A DNA stretch of 64,000 nucleotides. Origin: JANXLS01 sp038227045. Lineage in GTDB: Bacteria; Planctomycetota; SZUA-567; H5-PLA8. The position numbers and the translations under genes were made by a program. Below the pieces are notes generated by a model. It saw only the letters and a list, made by a program, of their open reading frames with translations. It was not told where the DNA came from and made no database searches. Of this stretch, positions 59,430 through 64,000 are shown piece after piece; the stretch's first letter is position 1, and each line of letters opens with the position of its first letter. The DNA is taken from assembly GCA_038227045.1 (NCBI GenBank), contig JBBRQD010000010.1, positions 1 through 64,000 of the forward strand, in the 5' to 3' direction.

Positions 59430-60146
59430 ATGCGCACCACTCTGATTGCAATCGCGTGTTTGGCCGTGGGTCTGGCGGGCGGTTTTGCGTTGGGCTATTG
59501 GGCGCACGGGGCATCCGTGCCGAAAAGATCGCTGCAGCTCGACATCGCCGATGGCGGTGTGTATCGCGTGCGCGCGGTAGTCGACGGCGACACCGTGGTG
59601 CTCGAAAATGGTTTGCATCTGCGCTACAACGGCATGAACGCGCCGGAGACGGGGCGCTGGAGTAAAGATTATTCGCCGATGTCCAAGGAAGCGACGGCGA
59701 AAAATATCGAACTGGTCGAAGGCAAGCGCGTGCGCCTGAAACTGGCCAGCGATCCCATCGACATGCACGGCAGAGTGGTGGCCAACGTCTTCATCGTCCC
59801 CGACGACCCCAAACAGCCAGAACGCGAACTCCGCGAAATCATGATCAAAGAAGGCTTCGCGAAAGCGATGGACGTGGGCATTACCAAAGACGAATACAAG
59901 ACGCTAAAAAGCTGGCAGGACGAAGCCAAAACCAACCAAGTTGGAATCTGGGGCATCAAAAACGACCCCAAACCGCCCGAGGAAACAAAGCCGTTTTGCG
60001 CGTCCAGCACCGGCAAGCTGTACCACAAATCAGACTGCCACGTCGCCAAGCGCATCACAGCCGCCAACCGCCACGAATATGCGACGGCCGAGGAGGCTGA
60101 GGCGGTTGGGTTGAAGCCGTGTTCGTTTTGTTTGGGGAAGAAGTGA
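59430..60146 (+). CDS. Thermonuclease (SNase) family protein with cysteine-rich tail
   Basis: The product has 238 residues with an N-terminal anchor or signal (about 1-27). The SNase domain runs from about 43 to 175: VRAVVDGDTVVLENGLHLRY holds the Ca/aspartate site, and the conserved arginine and glutamate lie in RYNGMNAPETGRW and VRLKLASDP. The last 45 residues (KLYHKSDCHVAKRI to GLKPCSFCLGKK) form a small Cys/His domain like the Ada metal-binding fold found at the end of other exported nucleases. It would cut nucleic acid outside the cytoplasm. It stands alone. Confidence 0.88.
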   Translation: MRTTLIAIACLAVGLAGGFALGYWAHGASVPKRSLQLDIADGGVYRVRAVVDGDTVVLENGLHLRYNGMNAPETGRWSKDYSPMSKEATAKNIELVEGKRVRLKLASDPIDMHGRVVANVFIVPDDPKQPERELREIMIKEGFAKAMDVGITKDEYKTLKSWQDEAKTNQVGIWGIKNDPKPPEETKPFCASSTGKLYHKSDCHVAKRITAANRHEYATAEEAEAVGLKPCSFCLGKK

Positions 60147-60212
60147 AATTGCAATATTGAGACTGTTGTTTAAAAAGTGGATTCGCTTAAAATTCAGTGC
60201 GGATTGCGTTTC

Positions 60213-60332
60213 GTCCCGGAGGGACGGCTGAAATCGCGCGTCTAATTTCAGCCGTCCCTCCGGGACTATCAAACCTTTATCATGCTTTCCCAGCGCTGAA
60301 GCGCTGGCTATTTTCAAATGTCCCTCCGGGAC
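60213..60332. repeat. Palindromic repeats with CCCTCCGGG core between convergent genes
   Basis: A perfect 22-bp inverted repeat (60213-60234 with 60245-60266) ends in GTCCCTCCGGGAC; CCAGCGCT/AGCGCTGG follows (60290-60307), then another GTCCCTCCGGGAC (60320-60332). The 8-mers CTTTGCGT, CTTTGCGC, CTTTGCGA (60396-60419) come next, before the alpha-2-macroglobulin stop. Confidence 0.75.
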
Positions 60333-60426
60333 AAGGAATCGGTAGCAACATACTGTGAGTAGAGGTAAAGAACATGGACCCGCTCCGTTTTTTTCCTTTG
60401 CGTCTTTGCGCCTTTGCGAGAGACAA

Positions 60427-63400
60427 TCAATCCGCGATCTTCAACTTGATCTCATCCGAATTCGCCTTCAACTCCGGCGCATACATCGCGCTGGCCTTCG
60501 TCGGCAGGGCGCTGAACGTGCCTGGGATTTCGGCCCGCATCCGGTACGCGACACTGTGCTTGCCGCGCGCCAGTTGCCGCACGAACAGACACACCCGTTC
60601 GTCGCGCAGTTCCATGTATGCGCCCATGTCGTTGCCGTTGTAGCCGCTGCGCACTTCCACCGGTTCGAAACCGGCTGCTTTTGCGTCTTCGAACAGGATG
60701 TACTCGTAGTCGTTCTTGCTGTCGATCTCCAGTTCGATTTCGACCAGGTCGCCGCTCTTGAGCTGCGCCATGTTGGCCAGCGGCTCGCGCTCGTACTTCT
60801 CCACTTTCTGTCCGACGGACTGGCCGTGATCGCCCTGTACCTTGATCGCTTTGTCCACCTTCTTGAGCTTGTAGTATTTGCGGTCCACCTTTATTTCCAG
60901 ACCCGCTTTTTTGATGTCGTCTTCCAGCGTGAAGTTCGTCGAGTAGGCATTGTAGTAAACCGGCCCGGTGCCTTTTTTGCGGAACTCCACTTTATGCGCG
61001 CCGCTGGTGACCTGTTCGCCGGTCAGCACCACCTTGTTGTCGAACGAGAACAGATTCGACTGATTGATCGTGACCGTCTTGGCCACTTTGCCGTCGAGCA
61101 CCACATCCAGCGTCATGTCGGGGGCGTCTTCGCCGCTGGCGGTCATGTATTCGGCCATCGCTTCGACGCAGATCGCCGTATCGCGGGTGCTGTTCCAATA
61201 GGTCGCATGGTGGCGGTTGTTGAGCAGATACTTGACCAGCCGCGACGCCTTCTCGTTCTTCGGATCGACGGCGGCCAGCAGCTTCAGGTAATACGCCTGC
61301 GCTTCGTACTCGCTGCCGTACCAATACCACCAATAGTTATTTTCCGGCAGCTTCAAGTACGCCGTCTGATTTTCATCGTCTTGAACGAGGTACTGATCGA
61401 TGTTCTGCATGATCATCGCCAGCTTCTCGGCCTGCTTCTGCTTGTTCAACGCCAGGCCGAACATCGACTTTGCGTAGACGGCCAAGTTGTTGCGGTCGCG
61501 GTACAGGAAGTCGCGCATCTCGGCGTTGTCCTGTCCGCCATCGACCAGGACCATGTAGTTGAACGCGTCCAGGTTGTCCGCCGATTCCTTGTACGGCTGG
61601 ATCTTCGCCGGGCCGTTCTTGATCATCGCCAGTTCTTTTTGCTGGTGATTCTTCAGCCAGTTCACGCCACGCTCCAACATTCCGGCCGGCAGCGCCACGC
61701 CGCTGTTCTTGGCGATCTGCATGCCGTGGACGACGTACGCCGTGGTGTGCGGATAGGAATATTCGCCGGTTCCGCTGAACCAGCCCCAGCCGCCGTCGCC
61801 GCACTGCATCGCCGCGAGGTGCTCCACGCCGTTCTTGACGATGCGCTTCACTTCGGCGTCGTCGAACACGGGATTGACGTCGTAGCGTTTCCATTTCTTC
61901 GCGCGCGCCACGTCGTCGCCGATCTCCTGCGCGTTAAGATTCGTAATCTTGTCTTTCACGTCCTGCAAATTGATGTTCATCCGCAGCAGCACCTTTTGCG
62001 TGATCGCGGCCGGGAGGAAGCGGTTGAGTGTCTGTTCGGTGCACTTGTAGTCGTAGTCGATGAGGTACGGCAGCGCATCGACCATCGCTCCCGCCAGCGT
62101 CGGCGAGTAGCGCACTTCCAGGCGGCTGTCCGACGCGCGGCGTTCCGCCGGGACGGTGAACGCGATGCTGCCGGTGTTTTTGTCCGGGCGAATGTTTCCG
62201 GAGAACGATTCCGTCTTCAGGAGGCCGTGAATATACGCGGGGAATTTCAGTTCCATCGCGTCGGATTCTTCGTTCGTCAGCGCCTTCACGCGGATCGCGG
62301 CCTGCCCCGACGAAGTCACGCGCACCTGCCAATCCACGCGCAGTTCGCCGTTCGCTTCGACTTCCACCGAACGCTTCAACGCGGTGATCGGTTCGATGCA
62401 GCCGCCGTCGAGTTCGAGAGAGACTTCGACTTTTTTCTTCTCCTTGAGGAAATTGTGCACGTTCGCCGAGAGCACGACTTCGTCTTTCTGCGTGAAGAAG
62501 CGCGGCGATTGCAGCCGAATGATGACGTTCTTTTTCGTGATCACTTCCACGTCGCCCTGGCCGACGCGCGAGCCGTTGCTCATCGTCCAGACTTTCAGTT
62601 TCCACGTGGTCAGGCTCTCGGGCATGTCCAGCTCGAATTCGGCGATACCTTGAGCATTCGTATTGAGCGTCGCGGCCCAGAATGCGGTGTCCGCGAAATT
62701 CTTGCGCACGACCGTCTCCGCCATTGTCTCGCCTGGCCCGCCACCACTGCCCAGACCCTCCGCTTCGCTGCGCTTGTCCGCTGCAAGCGCCCGACGGTTG
62801 ACTTGTTGTTCGCTGACGCCATTCGCATTCATAGACTTGAAAGCCGCCGAGGGTGCCGCAGGCTCTCCCGCCACCGCATCCATGGCCGACGCCGCCTTCT
62901 CCATTTGCTCGCCGCCATCCGACTTCCGCGCCGCATCGCGCAGCATGCCCTCACCTTTGCCGCGCCCCGGCTTTCCGCCCCCGAAGCCGGATTTCAACAT
63001 ATCCCCGCCCTCGCTCAGCGCGCCAAAGACGCCCAGGTAACCCATTCCCATTTCGCCGCTCTTTAGAATATTGTAGCCGCTCTTGTTCAGCGACGATTCG
63101 CTCTGCGGATAATTCTGCCGCCGCCATTTCCAGAAAAAGCTGCGGATTTCCGCGACGTTGGATCCACCCGAAATGTACTCGACCGACTTGTCGTAAACCG
63201 AGATGGTCGTGCTGCCCACTACAGGCTCGCCGGTGATGTCGGTGAGCTTGATTTTGACCTTCGCCTTCTGCCCCGGCTTGTACTCCGTCGCGTTTGGAAT
63301 CACTTCGACATTCGTGACCCGGCTCTCCGGCGGCACGACGATTTCCTTCGTTTCGCTGAAGACTTTTCCGCCGCTCACCACCGTTGCTTCAATGAACATG

Positions 63401-64000
63401 TTGGGCATGTCGCGCTGCGCAACCAGCAGTTCTTCCATCGCGCTCTTGCCGGTGAGGTGCAGCAACTTCGGCCGTTCGCAGATGCCGTTCGATGCGCGCG
63501 GGAAGAGCAGCACGGTCGTGTTTTCGCGGTTGGCGTTGATCATCAATTTGATCTTGTCGCCCGCCGCGTATTCGCGCTTCTCCGGCACGATTTCGATGTC
63601 GTTGAAGTGGTACGCCGTGCCATTGAATCCTTCGCCCGTCACCACGAAGACGTACCCGCCTTCTATTTCGTGTTTCTGATCGTCGACGACCTTGTAGCTG
63701 AGGCGGTACTGCCCCGGCGCGGCCGCTTTGATCTGCTGACGCGCCTTGCCTTCCACGTTCGTATCGAGATCCCACTCCTGCACCGCTTTCTCGACAGGCT
63801 GAGCGTCCTTGTCGTAAGTCACTTGCAGGAGTTTCAGAGCGCCCTTGCCCTTCACCGGCTTGTTGTCGACGGTCTGCGCGGAGAAGTCTGCGTTGATCGC
63901 ATCGCCCGTTCGATAGTGCCCGCGGTCCAGCCATGCGTAGACCTTGAACGGCTTGCGAGCGACGATAACGCTGCCCGAGCCGACGATCGTGCGGCGCGAA
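60427..64000 (-). CDS. Alpha-2-macroglobulin family protein (N-terminus outside window)
   Basis: At least 1190 residues; the frame is open to the end of the window (VARKPFKVYAWLDRGHYRTG upstream of the first in-frame GTG at 63855), so the true start is outside. Macroglobulin-like beta domains with VVPPESRVTNVEVIPNATEY are followed by a Gly/Ala-rich bait-like stretch (about 3000 bases before the stop), the alpha-2-macroglobulin domain (MPESLTTWKLKVWTMSNGSR), the thioester motif CTEQ in DYKCTEQTLNRFLPAA and an alpha/alpha barrel with SYPHTTAYVVHGMQIA. Bacterial forms trap invading proteases by a thioester after bait cleavage, usually at the inner membrane beside a penicillin-binding protein. 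None is adjacent in this part. Confidence 0.9.
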   Translation of the reverse strand, partial: SRRTIVGSGSVIVARKPFKVYAWLDRGHYRTGDAINADFSAQTVDNKPVKGKGALKLLQVTYDKDAQPVEKAVQEWDLDTNVEGKARQQIKAAAPGQYRLSYKVVDDQKHEIEGGYVFVVTGEGFNGTAYHFNDIEIVPEKREYAAGDKIKLMINANRENTTVLLFPRASNGICERPKLLHLTGKSAMEELLVAQRDMPNMFIEATVVSGGKVFSETKEIVVPPESRVTNVEVIPNATEYKPGQKAKVKIKLTDITGEPVVGSTTISVYDKSVEYISGGSNVAEIRSFFWKWRRQNYPQSESSLNKSGYNILKSGEMGMGYLGVFGALSEGGDMLKSGFGGGKPGRGKGEGMLRDAARKSDGGEQMEKAASAMDAVAGEPAAPSAAFKSMNANGVSEQQVNRRALAADKRSEAEGLGSGGGPGETMAETVVRKNFADTAFWAATLNTNAQGIAEFELDMPESLTTWKLKVWTMSNGSRVGQGDVEVITKKNVIIRLQSPRFFTQKDEVVLSANVHNFLKEKKKVEVSLELDGGCIEPITALKRSVEVEANGELRVDWQVRVTSSGQAAIRVKALTNEESDAMELKFPAYIHGLLKTESFSGNIRPDKNTGSIAFTVPAERRASDSRLEVRYSPTLAGAMVDALPYLIDYDYKCTEQTLNRFLPAAITQKVLLRMNINLQDVKDKITNLNAQEIGDDVARAKKWKRYDVNPVFDDAEVKRIVKNGVEHLAAMQCGDGGWGWFSGTGEYSYPHTTAYVVHGMQIAKNSGVALPAGMLERGVNWLKNHQQKELAMIKNGPAKIQPYKESADNLDAFNYMVLVDGGQDNAEMRDFLYRDRNNLAVYAKSMFGLALNKQKQAEKLAMIMQNIDQYLVQDDENQTAYLKLPENNYWWYWYGSEYEAQAYYLKLLAAVDPKNEKASRLVKYLLNNRHHATYWNSTRDTAICVEAMAEYMTASGEDAPDMTLDVVLDGKVAKTVTINQSNLFSFDNKVVLTGEQVTSGAHKVEFRKKGTGPVYYNAYSTNFTLEDDIKKAGLEIKVDRKYYKLKKVDKAIKVQGDHGQSVGQKVEKYEREPLANMAQLKSGDLVEIELEIDSKNDYEYILFEDAKAAGFEPVEVRSGYNGNDMGAYMELRDERVCLFVRQLARGKHSVAYRMRAEIPGTFSALPTKASAMYAPELKANSDEIKLKIAD

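Noticed and set aside
60355..63066. 903-residue open frame on the + strand opposite the alpha-2-macroglobulin gene
   Set aside because: The protein is Arg/His/Val-rich without any domain and mirrors the codon bias of the true gene on the other strand; it has no ribosome binding site.

Overview
Organism and general character. The window is about 58-60% GC, gene dense, and carries many secreted or envelope proteins (signal peptides, lipobox, DsbD, UppP, a porin-type beta-barrel, alpha-2-macroglobulin). This indicates a diderm bacterium. Several traits are, from general knowledge, most familiar from the Planctomycetota / Verrucomicrobiota / Lentisphaerota sphere and neighbouring uncultured phyla: palindromes with a CCCTCCGGG core between genes, GCAGGCTGGAAGCCTGC hairpins, PQQ-type propellers, a formylglycine-generating enzyme and an OleC-OleD pair. 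I cannot place the phylum from this window alone. There are no rRNA genes, no tRNA genes that I could recognise, no CRISPR array, no transposase and no phage genes.

Layout. 1-1143: a SUKH-like immunity gene behind a 47-codon tail that looks like the cut-off end of a toxin. 1144-7400: PQQ-like propeller protein, a large membrane protein with a zinc ribbon, a lipoprotein and an M20 peptidase whose 3' end is duplicated around a 574-bp segment with terminal inverted repeats. 7412-13905: a 1169-residue sedolisin (S53) with CARDB and PKD modules, then an operon of DUF485 protein, acetate-type Na+ symporter and a small GGQ release factor-like protein. 13974-25779: radical SAM protein, DsbD, a secreted putative glycosidase with its upstream membrane partner, a membrane protein and a GntP gluconate permease. 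25982-35145: IspG, a PIN toxin-antitoxin pair, a GT4 glycosyltransferase, a tandem AAA+ ATPase, a CAP-domain secreted protein and MetG. 35281-46178: a LacI-HTH/PilZ fusion regulator, LysM protein, formylglycine-generating enzyme, UppP, a four-helix-bundle protein between 40-bp inverted repeats, two roadblock/LC7 proteins, OleD-OleC and a GspF/PilC protein. 46408-64000: a large secreted protein, a frameshifted porin, an AraC-like regulator, PyrB-PyrC, glutathione peroxidase, GH16, an NHL propeller, a methyltransferase, a GT2, a thermonuclease and a truncated-by-window alpha-2-macroglobulin.

How genes work together. Clear functional units are PyrB-PyrC (pyrimidine synthesis), OleC-OleD (last steps of long-chain olefin synthesis; OleA and OleB not seen), the roadblock pair (small-GTPase regulation, no GTPase seen), antitoxin-PIN toxin, and the DUF485-symporter-release factor operon. 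Most other genes stand alone or in pairs, as expected of a chromosomal housekeeping/accessory mix.

Most notable observations. (1) A LacI-type DNA-binding domain joined to a PilZ domain with intact c-di-GMP motifs, with a clean promoter that fixes its start. (2) Intergenic tracts written in an exact 7-nt grid, often folding back on themselves, that touch the stops or starts of neighbouring genes. (3) Two segments of almost the same size (574 and 578 bp), each with one small gene and terminal inverted repeats. (4) A C-terminal beta-rich domain shared by two otherwise unrelated secreted proteins (S53 peptidase and CAP protein). (5) A porin broken by a single-base frameshift.
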